From NCBI RefSeq assembly GCF_000741775.1, contig NZ_JGZR01000002.1, positions 62,001 through 126,000 on the forward strand: a stretch of 64,000 bases of DNA, read 5' to 3'. The notes under the pieces were generated by a model. The model saw nothing but the letters and a program-made list of their open reading frames with translations. It ran no database searches and had not been told where the DNA came from. Within the stretch, counting starts at the first letter, position 1, and each line of letters begins with the position of its first letter. Both the position numbers and the translations under genes were made by a program. Below, one piece after another: positions 20,559 through 30,859 of the stretch. This stretch comes from Bifidobacterium subtile (GTDB lineage Bacteria > Actinomycetota > Actinomycetes > Actinomycetales > Bifidobacteriaceae).

Positions 20559-22013
20559 CTACTTCACGGCGTTGAGCCACTGCTCCTTGGTGGCCTTCTC
20601 GGATTCGAGCCTGGCCTTCTTCTTGGGATCGCTCGCTGCGTCGATCTGCTCGTCCAGCTCGGCGAGCTGCGCGGTCAGCTGCTCCTCGAAGCTCGACTTT
20701 CGGGCATCGGCCTCAGGGTCGCGGCTCTTCCATTCGGCATCCTCGACGGCCTTGATCTGCTTGTCGACAGCGTCGAGACGGCCTTCGATACGGCGCATAT
20801 CCTCGCGCGGCACGTAGCCGATCTCGTCCCATTGCTCTTGGATGGCGGCCAAAGCCTGACGGGCCTGCTTAGCTGCCTTCGCATCCTTGACCGGAACCAG
20901 CGTCTCGGCCTTCTTGAGCAGCTCTTCCTTCTTGGTCAGATTCTCCCGCTCGGAGGAATTCGTCTGCTCGCGATCAGCCTGACGCGCATTGAAGAAGGTA
21001 TCGGCGGCCTCGCGGAAGCGAGCCCACAGCGCGTCGTCCTCGTTGCGCCCGGCGCGGCCGGCCTGCTTCCAACGGTCCATAAGCTCGTTGAACTTGCGTG
21101 AGGTCTCGCCCCAGGTTGTCGAGTCCTTGAGTTCGTTGGCCTCGGTGATGATCTCCTCTTTGAGGCGCTTGGTCTCGTTGCGCTCGTTGTCGCGGTTCTG
21201 CGCCCACTTGCGGCGAGCCTGGTTGAAGGCGGTGCGCGCCGAAGAGAAGCGCTTCCACAGCGCGTCGGCATCTGCCTTGTCGATTTTGACCGACGTGCGC
21301 TGATGCTGCTGCCACTGGTCGAACAGGGAGCGGAACTTGTCGGCAGTCGAACGCCAGTTCGTGCTGTCTCCCAAAGATGCGGTCAGCGCCTCGGCCTTCT
21401 CCACGATCGCGGTGCGCTCGGCCACCGCCTTCGCCACGGCTTCCCGGTGCGCCTTCGCCAATGTGTCCTTCTTGGCCTCGCCGGACTTCTTCAGCTCCTC
21501 GTAACGTGCCTGCAGCGCGGCGATATCGCCGACGACCGCAGGCTGCGCGACCTCCTCGCCAAGGGATTTGATCGAATCGTCGATCTCCTTGGGCTTGATG
21601 TTCGTCGCCTCTAGACGGGCCGCGAACACTTCGAGCTTCGCCTTCAGATCAAGGAAGCGGTGCGCGTACAGGCTCAGGGCCTCCTCATTGGTAGCGCCTG
21701 GGAATTGCCCGACTTCACGCTCGCCTTCGCCTTCACGCACGAAAACAGTGCCCTGCTCATTCACGCGTCCGAAGGACTCGGCGGTCGTGACATCGGCCTG
21801 GGAATGGATGCTCGCGGGGAGTGGAACCTTGTGCTGCGCGGGTTTTTTCGCCAGCGCCGCAGGGGAGGGAATACGAGGCTTGGGTACAGGGGCCTTGGGT
21901 ACGGGAGCTTTGGCCTGCGGCGCGGCGCTGGGCTGCTTGGGGGCTGCCGGCGTCGGAGCCTGTTGAGGGGTCTGTGGGGTGTGTTCGGGTTCGGTGACGG
22001 TTTCGTCGGCCAT
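20559..22013 (-). CDS. DUF349 coiled-coil protein
   Basis: The 484-residue protein has a Pro/Ala-rich N-terminus (about 1-60), then repeated ~75-residue helical units typical of DUF349 (for example FRSLFDQWQQHQRTSVKIDK, FNELMDRWKQAGRAGRNEDD, LAAIQEQWDEIGYVPREDMR), each with a conserved Trp and a following basic turn. It ends with a charged coiled coil. It is highly rich in Lys, Glu and Ala and is cytosolic. The family is common in actinobacteria and its function is not established. The start at 22013 follows AAGGAG at 6 bases. It is divergent from hisS. Confidence 0.9.
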   Translation of the reverse strand: MADETVTEPEHTPQTPQQAPTPAAPKQPSAAPQAKAPVPKAPVPKPRIPSPAALAKKPAQHKVPLPASIHSQADVTTAESFGRVNEQGTVFVREGEGEREVGQFPGATNEEALSLYAHRFLDLKAKLEVFAARLEATNIKPKEIDDSIKSLGEEVAQPAVVGDIAALQARYEELKKSGEAKKDTLAKAHREAVAKAVAERTAIVEKAEALTASLGDSTNWRSTADKFRSLFDQWQQHQRTSVKIDKADADALWKRFSSARTAFNQARRKWAQNRDNERNETKRLKEEIITEANELKDSTTWGETSRKFNELMDRWKQAGRAGRNEDDALWARFREAADTFFNARQADREQTNSSERENLTKKEELLKKAETLVPVKDAKAAKQARQALAAIQEQWDEIGYVPREDMRRIEGRLDAVDKQIKAVEDAEWKSRDPEADARKSSFEEQLTAQLAELDEQIDAASDPKKKARLESEKATKEQWLNAVK

Positions 22014-22104
22014 GGCCAGCTCCTTACGGCTTGTGGTGCACAGGGTACGCAGGCGCGGGAGTTGTTCCCGTGTTTTTCCGCGACTTCACCTATTATAGGG
22101 AATC

Positions 22105-23514
22105 GTGTCAAAAGGTGCATCAATATCAGGATTTCCGGAGTGGCTCCCCTCCGAGCGGGTTGTGGAGCAGCGCGTCATCGATACGCTACGTAGGGTTTTC
22201 GAGCTGAATGGCTTCATCGGCATCGAGACACGCGCGGTGGAGCAAGGCTCGAGTCTGCTTAAAAAGGGCGAGACCAGCAAGGAGATCTACTTGCTCTCGC
22301 GGCTGCAGGAGGTCGGCCATGAATCCGACACTCCGATCGAGGATCGACTCGGTCTGCATTTCGACCTGACCGTGCCGCTAAGCCGGTATGTCGTCGAGCA
22401 TTCGGGTGCGCTCGCCTTCCCGTTCAAGCGCTGGCAGATTCAGAAGGTGTGGCGCGGCGAGCGCCCGCAGGAGGGCCGCTTCCGCGAATTCGTGCAGGCC
22501 GACATCGATGTGGTGGGCAACGGCGATCTTCCGGCGCATTATGAAGTTGAGGTGCCGCTGGTGATGGTCAGCGCCTTGGAGGAGCTGCGCACGTTCGGTC
22601 TGCCTAAGGCCACGGTGCATGCCAACAATCGCAAGCTCTCCGAAGGCTTCTATCGAGGGCTTGGCTTAAGTGATATCGAAGGCGTGCTGCGCGAGATCGA
22701 CAAGCTCGATAAGGTCGGCGCCGACGAAGTGGCACGGCTGCTGGTTGAGACCTGCGGCGCGAACGTCGCTCAGGCCAGGGCTTGTCTTGCGCTTGCCGAG
22801 CTGACTGCCGCCAATGGCGCCGAGCTTGCCGAGCGTTTCGACGCGCTATGCGAAAGCCAAGGCATCAGCCGCGACAGTGACGCCTACACGCTGGCTCGCG
22901 AAGGACTCGATACTCTGGCGATGATCGTGGATGAGGCGGCGAAGATACGCCCCGGGTCGGTGATCGCGGATTTGAAGATCGCCCGCGGACTGGATTACTA
23001 CACCGGTTCGGTCTACGAGACCTTTCTCGATGGCGCGGATTCCCTGGGGTCGATATGCTCCGGCGGGCGCTATGACAATCTGGCCACACAGGGCTCCAAG
23101 CGCTATCCGGGAGTGGGTCTGTCCATCGGGCTGTCGCGGCTGGTGTCGTATATGCTGCATACCGCAGGGGCGCACGCTTCGCGCGTCTCTCCCGCCGTGG
23201 TGCTGGTGGCGGTATGGAACGAGGCGGACCGGGCGCAGTCGAACGCCATCGCCAATGCGCTGCGTGTCCGCGGCATCGCTGCCGACGTCGCGCCGAAGGC
23301 CGCGAAGCTCGGCAAGCAGATCAAGTATGCGGACAGGCTCGGCATACCGTATGTCTGGTTCCCGGCACAGGCGGCGCAAGGCGACGAGGAGAACGGTGAA
23401 ACGGCCGGCGACGAGGTGCGCGACATCATGTCCGGCGAGCAGCAGTCGGCTGATATCAAGTCGTGGGAGCCGGATACTGTGTACGCTCGGCAAACCGTCA
23501 GCCTCAAGGCCTGA
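22105..23514 (+). CDS. hisS: histidyl-tRNA synthetase
   Basis: The 469-residue class II synthetase starts with GTG at 22105. Motif 1 region: [20 protein letters not shown]. Motif 2: [20 protein letters not shown]. Histidine-binding segment: [19 protein letters not shown]-terminal anticodon-binding domain starts at about residue 360 ([20 protein letters not shown]). It charges tRNA-His. It is followed by aspS after 86 bases, as in many actinobacteria. The length is somewhat greater than the ~430 of enterobacterial enzymes because of a loop of about 25 acidic residues ([16 protein letters not shown]) in the anticodon domain. Confidence 0.96.
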   Translation: MSKGASISGFPEWLPSERVVEQRVIDTLRRVFELNGFIGIETRAVEQGSSLLKKGETSKEIYLLSRLQEVGHESDTPIEDRLGLHFDLTVPLSRYVVEHSGALAFPFKRWQIQKVWRGERPQEGRFREFVQADIDVVGNGDLPAHYEVEVPLVMVSALEELRTFGLPKATVHANNRKLSEGFYRGLGLSDIEGVLREIDKLDKVGADEVARLLVETCGANVAQARACLALAELTAANGAELAERFDALCESQGISRDSDAYTLAREGLDTLAMIVDEAAKIRPGSVIADLKIARGLDYYTGSVYETFLDGADSLGSICSGGRYDNLATQGSKRYPGVGLSIGLSRLVSYMLHTAGAHASRVSPAVVLVAVWNEADRAQSNAIANALRVRGIAADVAPKAAKLGKQIKYADRLGIPYVWFPAQAAQGDEENGETAGDEVRDIMSGEQQSADIKSWEPDTVYARQTVSLKA

Positions 23515-23600
23515 TTTCCAAGGCTTTGCAAGGCGGCCGCACTTCAGGCGCGGCATGGAAAATGTTACGGATTGACAAGGATTCAAGGAATAGAGGCAGC

Positions 23601-25400
23601 ATGAGCCGCACGGCTTACAGAACACATCATGCCATCGAGGTGACCGAGGCGCTTATCGGCAGCACGGTGACGCTCGCCGGATGGGTCGATCGGCGTCGCG
23701 ATCACGGCGGCGTGGCCTTCATCGATCTGCGCGACAGCACCGGCTTGGTGCAGGTCGTCATCAATGATGAGGAGATTGCGCGCCCGCTGCGCAGCGAATT
23801 CGTCGTGCAGGTGGTCGGCGATGTGCGCGAACGTCCCGAAGGCAATGAGAACGTGCATCTGGCGACCGGCAAGATCGAGGTCGTGGTGCGCGAGCTCACC
23901 GTGCTCGCCAAATCCGACGCGCTGCCCTTCCAGGTCTCGACCGCGCTTGAGAACGAGTCCGAGAACAAGCTGCCCGGCGAGGATGTGCGCCTCAAGTACC
24001 GCTACCTCGATCTGCGTCGTCCGCAGATGCAAAGCAACCTGAAGCTGCGTTCCGACATGACCCGCGCCGCCCGCCACGCCTTGGAGGATATGGACTTCAC
24101 CGAGGTGGAGACCCCGACCTTCATCAAGTCCACGCCGGAGGGCGCACGCGACTTCGTGGTGCCGGTCCGCATGGTACCGGGCTCGTGGTACGCGCTGCCG
24201 CAGTCGCCGCAGCTGTTGAAGCAGCTGCTTATGGTCGGCGGCGTCGAACGCTACTACCAGTTGGCGCGTTGCTACCGTGACGAGGACTTCCGCGCCGACC
24301 GTCAGCCCGAGTTCACCCAGCTCGACATCGAGATGAGCTATGTGAGCCAGGAAGACGTCATCGGCATGGCCGAGCAGGTCATCGCCGCCATCTGGAAGAC
24401 CCGCGGCTACGAGGTCACGCTGCCGCTGCCGCGCATCTCCTGGCAGGATGCTATGGACAAGTACGGCTCCGACAAGCCCGATCTGCGCTTCGGCAACCCG
24501 CTCGTCGAGCTCACCGAATACTTCAAGGACACTCCGTTCCGTGTGTTCAAGGCCCCGTATGTCGGCGCGATCGTGTTCAAAGGCGGTGCCTCCACGCCGC
24601 GTCGCCAGTTCGACGCCTGGCAGGAATGGGCCAAGCAGCGCGGCGCCAAGGGCTTGGCATACGTGCAGTTCACGGCAGACGGCGAGCTCAAGGGCCCTGT
24701 CGCCAAGAACCTCTCCGACGACGAGCGCAACGGCCTGAAGGCCGCAGTCGGCGCCGAGGACGGCGACGCCGTGTTCTTCGCCGCGGGTTCGCGCGAATCC
24801 TCCCAGCTGCTGCTTGGTGCCGCCCGTGTCGAGCTGGCCCGCCGCGCCGGGCTGCTGCACCCGGACGAATTCGCGTTCACCTGGGTTGTTGACTTCCCGC
24901 TGTTCAAGCGTACCGACGACCCCGATGACGACGATGTGGCTGTCGGCCACTCCAAGTGGACCTCGATGCACCATCCGTTCACCATGCCTTCGGCCGATTG
25001 GATCGACACCTTCGACAAGGACCCCGAACATGCGATGAGCGATTCCTACGACATCGTGTGCAACGGCGAGGAGCTGGGCGGCGGCTCTGTGCGTATCCAC
25101 CGCGACGACATCCAGGACCGCGTGCTGAACGTGCTCGGCATCGGGCCAGAAGAGGCGCAGGAGAAGTTCGGCTTCCTGCTTGAGGCGTTCAAGTACGGCG
25201 CCCCGCCTCACGCGGGCATCGCGTTGGGCTGGGATCGCACTGTGTCGATCTTGGCCGGGGCTGATTCCATCCGCGACGTCATCGCCTTCCCGAAGGCCGG
25301 CGGCGGCCGCGATCCGCTCACCGGCGCCCCCGCACCGATCTCGGACGCGCAGCGCGCCGAAACCGGCGTCGACTACGACCCGGACGAGGACAAGGACTGA
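23601..25400 (+). CDS. aspS: aspartyl-tRNA synthetase, bacterial type
   Basis: The 599-residue protein has an N-terminal OB-fold anticodon domain (about 1-110), a class II catalytic core with motif 1 [20 protein letters not shown], motif 2 [20 protein letters not shown] and motif 3 [15 protein letters not shown], and the GAD insertion domain typical of bacterial AspRS in between (about 300-420). The frame is open upstream to 23463, but the conserved protein starts at MSRTAYRTH, and GAGGCAGC precedes that ATG. It charges tRNA-Asp. Whether it is discriminating or also charges tRNA-Asn cannot be told here. Confidence 0.97.
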   Translation: MSRTAYRTHHAIEVTEALIGSTVTLAGWVDRRRDHGGVAFIDLRDSTGLVQVVINDEEIARPLRSEFVVQVVGDVRERPEGNENVHLATGKIEVVVRELTVLAKSDALPFQVSTALENESENKLPGEDVRLKYRYLDLRRPQMQSNLKLRSDMTRAARHALEDMDFTEVETPTFIKSTPEGARDFVVPVRMVPGSWYALPQSPQLLKQLLMVGGVERYYQLARCYRDEDFRADRQPEFTQLDIEMSYVSQEDVIGMAEQVIAAIWKTRGYEVTLPLPRISWQDAMDKYGSDKPDLRFGNPLVELTEYFKDTPFRVFKAPYVGAIVFKGGASTPRRQFDAWQEWAKQRGAKGLAYVQFTADGELKGPVAKNLSDDERNGLKAAVGAEDGDAVFFAAGSRESSQLLLGAARVELARRAGLLHPDEFAFTWVVDFPLFKRTDDPDDDDVAVGHSKWTSMHHPFTMPSADWIDTFDKDPEHAMSDSYDIVCNGEELGGGSVRIHRDDIQDRVLNVLGIGPEEAQEKFGFLLEAFKYGAPPHAGIALGWDRTVSILAGADSIRDVIAFPKAGGGRDPLTGAPAPISDAQRAETGVDYDPDEDKD

Positions 25401-25497
25401 GCCATAACGGGCCAGCGTAGGCGGCCGGCTATATGATGCGGTGTCTGTCTCGTAATTTGGACAGCATACAAAAATACAGCCGTATGCCTTTATTTTC

Positions 25498-25554
25498 AGG
25501 CCGGCATGGTGTTTCATTGGAGGGAAACTTCATCAAAAAACATCATGCCGGCCT
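25498..25554 (+). terminator. 17-bp stem-loop after aspS / before glutamate ABC genes
   Basis: The arms 25498-25514 and 25538-25554 pair at 16 of 17 positions over a 23-base loop. It lies in the 227-bp gap between aspS and the ABC ATPase gene and could terminate aspS transcription or form a leader structure. Two shorter complementary segments, GCATAC and GTATGC, precede it near 25464-25488 and could form a competing hairpin. Confidence 0.5.
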
Positions 25555-25627
25555 TATTCGTACCTAATCGTAATAATTCTTGGCTAGGCTAAAACGCGAG
25601 TTGTGCTTAAGGAGAGGAGCGACACTT

Positions 25628-26437
25628 ATGACATCTTTGGATTCGACCACAGTCGAAGAACTGACGAAATCCGATGCCACGCATACCGGGCAGGCGGCGG
25701 AACGTCCGCTGGTCGAGTTGCGGCATGTGGACAAATACTTCGGCGACCTGCATGTGCTCAAGGACATCAACCTCTCGGTGTCCAAAGGCGAGGTGCTGGT
25801 GATCATCGGACCCTCTGGCTCGGGCAAATCTACCCTGTGCCGCACCATCAATCGTCTCGAGTCGATCGATTCGGGCGAGATCCTCATCGACGGGCAGCCG
25901 CTTCCTCAGGAGGGCAGGCAGCTCACCAGGCTTCGCGCCGAGGTGGGCATGGTGTTCCAGTCCTTCAATCTGTTCTCGCACAAGACGATTCTCGACAATG
26001 TGACCCTTGCCCCGCGCAAGGTGCGGGGCACGTCCAAGGCCGATGCGGAGAAGGAAGGCATCGAGCTGCTCTCGCGGGTCGGCGTGGATACGCAGGCGAG
26101 CAAGCTGCCCGTGCAGCTTTCAGGCGGCCAGCAGCAGCGCGTCGCCATCGCGAGGTCGCTGGCCATGCATCCCAAGGTCATGCTTTTCGACGAGCCGACC
26201 TCGGCGCTTGACCCTGAGATGATCAACGAGGTCCTCGACGTCATGGTGAATCTGGCCAAGGAGGGGATGACGATGATCGTCGTCACCCACGAGATGGGCT
26301 TCGCGCGTCAGGCCGCGAACCGCGTCGTGTTCATGGCCGACGGCGAGATCCTCGAAGAGGGATCGCCTGAGGAGTTCTTCGAGAATCCGACCAGCGAAAG
26401 GGCCAGGGACTTCCTGGGCAAGATCCTGACGCACTGA
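25628..26437 (+). CDS. gluA: glutamate-type amino-acid ABC transporter, ATPase
   Basis: The 269-residue ABC ATPase has Walker [14 protein letters not shown], a Q-loop at FQSFNLFSH, signature [15 protein letters not shown], Walker [14 protein letters not shown] and H-loop [11 protein letters not shown]. The sequence and gene order (ATPase, binding lipoprotein, two permeases) match the actinobacterial GluABCD glutamate uptake system. It has an N-terminal extension of about 30 residues before the ABC domain. The start at 25628 is the first ATG in frame after a GGAGAGGAG region. Glutamate specificity is inferred from the family; related transporters take other polar amino acids. Confidence 0.93.
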   Translation: MTSLDSTTVEELTKSDATHTGQAAERPLVELRHVDKYFGDLHVLKDINLSVSKGEVLVIIGPSGSGKSTLCRTINRLESIDSGEILIDGQPLPQEGRQLTRLRAEVGMVFQSFNLFSHKTILDNVTLAPRKVRGTSKADAEKEGIELLSRVGVDTQASKLPVQLSGGQQQRVAIARSLAMHPKVMLFDEPTSALDPEMINEVLDVMVNLAKEGMTMIVVTHEMGFARQAANRVVFMADGEILEEGSPEEFFENPTSERARDFLGKILTH

Positions 26438-26612
26438 TTCCTGATCCGCGAGGCTGTTCGCGTCTTAACGGCCGTAATCGGCAGCAGGCCATGCATTGTC
26501 CTGGCTGGCTGCCGGGCTGCGGCGAGACGGGCGGGGAACGAGACGGTTTCGCGATACCGATAAATATCAACATGTATCCAACAATTAATGAAGAAGAGAA
26601 AGCGAGCATCTG

Positions 26613-27473
26613 ATGATGAAGCGCATGGGTAAGGTAATGAAGGCCATCGCGGCGGTGGCAACCGTTGCGACGATGGCGTCGATGGCGGCGTGCGGAGGCT
26701 CGTCGTCCGGATCGTCCGATGGCGGCAAGAAGATCACCATTGGCATCAAGGTCGACCAGCCGGGGCTCGGTTTCAAGCAGGGCAGCAGCTACAGCGGCTT
26801 CGATGTGGACGTCGCTACGTACGTGGCGAAGAAGCTCGGCTATTCCGCCGATCAGATCGTATGGAAGGAAGCGCCTTCCAAGCAGCGCGAAACCCTGCTG
26901 CAGAACGGCACTGTGGACATGGTCGTGGCCACGTACACCATGAACAAGGCGCGCGCCAAGGTCGTCGATTTCGCCGGCCCGTACTTCGTGGCGGCGCAGG
27001 ACATTCTGGTTCGCTCGAACGACAAGAAGATCACCGGACCGAAGGCGCTGGACGGCCAGAAGCTGTGCTCCGTCACCGGCTCGACCTCAGCTCAGAACGT
27101 CAAGGATGAATTCGCCCACAACACGCAGCTCATGGAGCAGCCGGGATACGCCGAGTGCGTGACCGCGCTGTTGTCGGGAACCGTGGACGCGGTGACCACG
27201 GATGACATCATCCTCGCCGGCCTTGCTGCCGCCAAGGGCAACGGCCAGCTCAAGGTGCTCGGCACGCCGTTCTCCGAGGAGCCCTATGGCATCGGCGTGA
27301 AGAAGGGCAAGACCGATATGGTCAAGAAGATCAACGCCGCCATCGAAGACATGATCAAGGACGGATCATGGAAGGCAGCCGTTGACAAGGCCACCAAGGG
27401 CACCGGCTACAAGCCGAACGCGAAGTTCAACCCGCCGACCAAGATCGGCGATGCAAGCTGGCTCCAGGACTGA
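26613..27473 (+). CDS. gluB: glutamate-type ABC transporter, substrate-binding lipoprotein
   Basis: The 286-residue secreted protein has a lipoprotein signal peptide with lipobox ending at C27 (MASMAAC). Type II periplasmic-binding-protein fold: ITIGIKVDQPGLGFKQG, then FDVDVATYVAKKLGY, FAGPYFVAAQDILVRS and EEPYGIGVKKGK. It captures the amino acid outside the cell for the two permeases encoded downstream. The first or second ATG (26613 or 26616) may be used. A 175-bp gap before it and a hairpin after it suggest that its expression is set separately from the membrane components. Confidence 0.93.
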   Translation: MMKRMGKVMKAIAAVATVATMASMAACGGSSSGSSDGGKKITIGIKVDQPGLGFKQGSSYSGFDVDVATYVAKKLGYSADQIVWKEAPSKQRETLLQNGTVDMVVATYTMNKARAKVVDFAGPYFVAAQDILVRSNDKKITGPKALDGQKLCSVTGSTSAQNVKDEFAHNTQLMEQPGYAECVTALLSGTVDAVTTDDIILAGLAAAKGNGQLKVLGTPFSEEPYGIGVKKGKTDMVKKINAAIEDMIKDGSWKAAVDKATKGTGYKPNAKFNPPTKIGDASWLQD

Positions 27474-27491
27474 GCGGCTCGGTTGCGGGCA

Positions 27492-27528
27492 TGTGCCGAC
27501 ATGGCTTTTTCGATGCTGGGTCGGCACA
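27492..27528 (+). promoter_or_regulatory. intercistronic hairpin between gluB and gluC
   Basis: TGTGCCGAC at 27492-27500 pairs perfectly with 27520-27528 over a 19-base loop, within the 128-bp gap. Such hairpins often stabilise the upstream binding-protein message or partly stop transcription, giving more binding protein than permease. Confidence 0.4.
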
Positions 27529-27601
27529 CGGCATACAGGATGAGGATGGGTCTGCGCGGCGCGTCGCATATGACGCGCCGCCGAATCGCGGATGAGGCAC
27601 T

Positions 27602-28279
27602 ATGGATGTTCTGATCAATCTATTTAGCAATTACAATATCGTGGGCGCGTTCGTGGTCAATATCGAGCTGACGCTGTGGAGCTCGCTGTTTTCGCTGCTG
27701 CTCGGCGTGCTGCTGGTCACGCTGCGCATCTCCCCGGTGTCCTCGCTCAGGGCGTTCGCCTCCGGGTACGTGGAGTTCTTCAAGAACATGCCGCTGACGA
27801 TCATCATGGTGTTCATGGTGCTGGGCGTCTTCGGCCAGCTCAAGTTTCAGTTCTCGAACAACTTCGACACGAACTTCTTCTGGCTCGCGGTCACCGGTCT
27901 CACCCTGTATACGGCGGCCTTCGTGTGCGAGTCGCTGCGCTCGGGCATCAACACCGTGCCGCTGGGCCAATCCGAGGCGGCGCGTTCGCTCGGCTTGGGA
28001 TTCGTGCAGTCGGCCACGCAGATCATACTTCCTCAGGCCTTCCGCGGGGCCGTGGCACCGCTGGGCAACACCTTCATCGCCTTGCTGAAGAACTCCACGG
28101 TCGCTGCAGCCGCATCCGTCGCTACCGAGAGCTCGAGCCTGATGAGTTCGATGATCGAGGACAACGCCAACGCGATCATCACCATATTCCTTATCTTCGC
28201 CTTTGGCTACGTCATCCTGATCATTCCGATCGGGCTGCTGACCACATGGCTTTCGAACAAACTGGCGGTGAGACGATGA
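27602..28279 (+). CDS. gluC: glutamate-type ABC transporter, permease 1
   Basis: The 225-residue protein has about five membrane helices and the conserved EAA-type cytoplasmic loop (GQSEAARSLGLGFVQSATQI, about residues 120-140) that docks on the ATPase. It belongs to the HisMQ/polar amino-acid permease family. It overlaps the next permease gene by ATGA (28276-28279), so the two halves of the channel are made in step. Confidence 0.92.
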   Translation: MDVLINLFSNYNIVGAFVVNIELTLWSSLFSLLLGVLLVTLRISPVSSLRAFASGYVEFFKNMPLTIIMVFMVLGVFGQLKFQFSNNFDTNFFWLAVTGLTLYTAAFVCESLRSGINTVPLGQSEAARSLGLGFVQSATQIILPQAFRGAVAPLGNTFIALLKNSTVAAAASVATESSSLMSSMIEDNANAIITIFLIFAFGYVILIIPIGLLTTWLSNKLAVRR

Positions 28280-29472
28280 GTGGAGAATCGAATATGACGA
28301 GCGCAGCTTCTTCCGTGCCGGCAGTGCAATCGCAGCCGCGCCGGCGCAAGAAAAGCGTTTCCGCGTCGGTGCTGTTCGACGAGCCGGGGCCGCGCGCCAA
28401 GCGCAAGATCGCAGTGGCCAACGTGCTTGGCGTGTTGGTATTCGTGGCTCTTGCAGTGCTCGTGCTTATGCGCCTGCACAAGCCTCCTCAGGGGCAGAAC
28501 CAGCTGAGCGCCGAGCTGTGGAAGCCCGCGCTGTCGAGTGATGCGTGGATCAACTTCTACCTGCCCGGTCTTCTCGGCACGCTCAAGGCGTCGATTATCG
28601 CGGTGATTGGCTCTGTCATCTTCGGCGTCATCTTCGGCATCGGGCGGCTTATGCCCGCGTGGCCGGTGCGCGCCATATGCTCGGTCGTGGTGGAGTTCTG
28701 CCGGGCCGTGCCGGTGCTGATGTTCATGATCTTCTTCTGGCGCTGGTTCTCGGCGATGGGCATTTCCGAGCAGGCCGCCTTCTATGCGGTCGTGCTGGGA
28801 TTGATTCTGTACAACGGTTCGGTGATCGCCGAGCTGGTGCGTTCGGGCGTGGGCAACCTGCCTAAGGGCCAGCGTGAGGCGGCGACCGCGCTGGGCATGA
28901 GCCCGCTGCGCTCCCTGCTGTCGGTGGAGGTGCCGCAGGCCATCATCGCCATGCTGCCCGCCGCCGTCACCCAGCTCGTCGTGGTGCTCAAGGACACCGC
29001 GCTGGGCTCGATCATCGTCTACACCGATCTGCTGCAGCAGGCCCGCCGACTCGGCTCCTCCTACTTCAATATTCTGCAGGCCCTGGTCGTCGTCACGGTC
29101 ATCTACTTCATCATCTGCTGGCTGCTGTCGAAGTTCGCGGAATGGCTTCCCACTCGCATGCAGCGGCGCACCACAGGTGACGCCGGGCCCGAGCCGCTTG
29201 CTCCCATCGCGATTCTGGACGCGTCCAACCGCAGCCAGATAGCGGTCGCCAAGGAAAGCGAGGAGCTGCCCTTCGGCGGCGCTCCGCTCCAGCATCACGT
29301 GCGCTACCAGGGTTCGAATGCTGCGATTCAGGACTGGCAGCATGTCGAGTATGTTCAGGGCTACGATTTCACGCATCCGGAAACCCAGATCGACGTGCGA
29401 TCCCTGCAGATTCCCGACTTCCTCAAACCGATCATTCCCGGACTCGACGGAGACAAACGCAAAGAGGATTAG
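28276..29472 (+). CDS. gluD: glutamate-type ABC transporter, permease 2
   Basis: The 398-residue protein has a basic cytoplasmic N-terminus (about 1-55), a membrane helix, then a permease core with EAA loop (GQREAATALGMSPLRSLLSV, about residues 200-220) and a hydrophilic C-terminal tail of about 100 residues after the last helix (from RRTTGDAGPEPLAP). Typical family members have about 220-280 residues, so both termini are extended, as in corynebacterial GluD at the N-terminus. The start is set by the ATGA overlap with gluC; an ATG at 28294 is an alternative. It ends 60 bases before a clear terminator. Confidence 0.92.
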   Translation: MSGESNMTSAASSVPAVQSQPRRRKKSVSASVLFDEPGPRAKRKIAVANVLGVLVFVALAVLVLMRLHKPPQGQNQLSAELWKPALSSDAWINFYLPGLLGTLKASIIAVIGSVIFGVIFGIGRLMPAWPVRAICSVVVEFCRAVPVLMFMIFFWRWFSAMGISEQAAFYAVVLGLILYNGSVIAELVRSGVGNLPKGQREAATALGMSPLRSLLSVEVPQAIIAMLPAAVTQLVVVLKDTALGSIIVYTDLLQQARRLGSSYFNILQALVVVTVIYFIICWLLSKFAEWLPTRMQRRTTGDAGPEPLAPIAILDASNRSQIAVAKESEELPFGGAPLQHHVRYQGSNAAIQDWQHVEYVQGYDFTHPETQIDVRSLQIPDFLKPIIPGLDGDKRKED

Positions 29473-29490
29473 ACCGGCGAGAAAATGGGC

Positions 29491-29526
29491 GGCACTGAGT
29501 AGATGGCACTGAGTAGATGGCGCTGA
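29491..29526. repeat. 14-bp tandem repeat, 2.5 copies
   Basis: GGCACTGAGTAGAT occurs twice in tandem (29491-29504 and 29505-29518), followed by a partial GGCGCTGA. It lies between gluD and its terminator. Copy number may vary between strains. Confidence 0.7.
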
Positions 29527-29531
29527 ACTCC

Positions 29532-29576
29532 AGAGGAGGGGCGCAGCACGAGTGATCATGCTGCGCCCCTCTTTTC
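29532..29576 (+). terminator. rho-independent terminator of glu operon
   Basis: A perfect 13-bp GC-rich stem (29536-29548 with 29559-29571), a 10-base loop and TTTT at 29572-29575 form a textbook terminator 60 bases after gluD. The remainder of the gap to 29730 is the promoter region of the HAD gene. Confidence 0.9.
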
Positions 29577-29730
29577 CGTATGTATTCCGGCAGGTTGCCT
29601 GTGCCCGGGCAATGCGCATTTTTGCCGCCTTCGGCGTTTTCCGGTGCCATTGCCTGCGGCGGATGGCGGAGACGATGAAACGAGCAGTGCGGCTCCTGCT
29701 GATGCCAACAGTGTGGGGTATGCTGAACGT

Positions 29731-30615
29731 ATGAATGAATCAATGAAGAATCATGGCATACAGGCCTGGCTCACTGATATGGATGGGGTGCTCGTTCACG
29801 AGGACGAGGCGCTTCCTGGCGCCGTCGAGTTCATCGAAACGCTGAAAGAGACTGGCACGCCCTTCTTGGTGCTGACCAACAATTCGATCTTCTCACGGCG
29901 CGATCTGAACTGGCGGCTTCATGCCAGCGGCATCGACATTCCCGAGGAGAACATCTGGACGAGCGCATTGGCTACGGCTGAATTCGTCAGCCAGCAGATG
30001 CCGGGCGGCAAGGCGTATGTTGTCGGCGAGGCGGGGCTGACCACGGCGCTGCATGATGTCGGCTATGTGCTCACCGACAAGAACCCGGACTATGTCATCA
30101 TCGGTGAAACGCGCAACTACTCCTTCGAGCAGCTGACTCGTGCGCTTCAGCTCATTCAGGGCGGTGCGCGCTTCATCTGTACGAACCCTGACTACACCGG
30201 CCCGTCGTCCAGCGGCGACCTGCTCGCGGCCGGCGCGGTGGCCGAGATGATTCACAAGGCGTCGGGCTTCGAGCCGTACTTCATCGGCAAGCCCAACCCG
30301 ATCTTCTTCCGGACGGCGCTCAACAAGCTGACCGCGCACAGCAAGACCACCGCGATGATCGGCGACCGGTTGGACACCGATATCCGCGCAGGACTTGAGG
30401 CCGGCGTCGAGACTTTTCTCGTGCTCACCGGCATCTCCAAGGCCGACTCGGTCGACAAGTTCCCCTTCAAGCCCTCGCACGTCGTCAACAGCATCAGTGA
30501 TCTGATTCCGCTGGCCAAAGGCGCGCATCCGGATACGCTTGAGAAACCCAAGGAGCTGCCGCAGCCAGCGAAATCTGTTCAGTCGGCGCCGGCTGCTGCG
30601 GCAAAGCGCAAGTAG
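29731..30615 (+). CDS. NagD-like HAD-superfamily phosphatase
   Basis: The 294-residue protein has HAD motif I LTDMDGVLVHEDE, motif II VLTNN, a C2a cap domain in the middle (about 85-200) and motif IV MIGDRLDTDIRAGLEAG. The arrangement is that of HAD subfamily IIA (NagD, PNPase-like), which dephosphorylate nucleoside or sugar phosphates; the substrate cannot be told. The last 35 residues are Pro/Ala/Lys-rich and probably disordered. The start at 29731 or the second ATG at 29743 are both possible. A strong terminator follows. Confidence 0.9.
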   Translation: MNESMKNHGIQAWLTDMDGVLVHEDEALPGAVEFIETLKETGTPFLVLTNNSIFSRRDLNWRLHASGIDIPEENIWTSALATAEFVSQQMPGGKAYVVGEAGLTTALHDVGYVLTDKNPDYVIIGETRNYSFEQLTRALQLIQGGARFICTNPDYTGPSSSGDLLAAGAVAEMIHKASGFEPYFIGKPNPIFFRTALNKLTAHSKTTAMIGDRLDTDIRAGLEAGVETFLVLTGISKADSVDKFPFKPSHVVNSISDLIPLAKGAHPDTLEKPKELPQPAKSVQSAPAAAAKRK

Positions 30616-30652
30616 CGGCAGGCGCTGGTTCCCTATCACGTGGCAGATGTGT

Positions 30653-30712
30653 ACTCTGTCTCGTTTGTGACATTTATTCACCATAACTGTCATAAACGAG
30701 ACAGAGTTTTTT
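30653..30712 (+). terminator. long rho-independent terminator after HAD gene
   Basis: The 14-bp arms 30653-30666 and 30694-30707 pair perfectly, with an inner 5-bp stem (30668-30672 with 30688-30692), followed by a run of T (30707-30712). It is one of the strongest intrinsic terminators in the window and is AT-richer than its surroundings. Confidence 0.92.
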
Positions 30713-30859
30713 ACTTCGCTTTAAAACTGTTACACCGCCAATATCAAACGGGGGAACGGTCGCGACTACCTGCCTATCTATCTCGTTGCATTCCTGTGAA
30801 GGGGATATACGGGCGCGGATGACTGCTCGGTAACGGCTGAACGATAGACTGGGCGCATT

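Noticed and set aside
23583..25517. 644-codon open frame antisense to aspS
   Set aside because: Shadow frame; aspS is intact on the other strand with all class II motifs.
26479..26513. Weak stem between gluA and gluB
   Set aside because: Only about 7 continuous pairs with mismatches; not clearly better than random GC-rich sequence.
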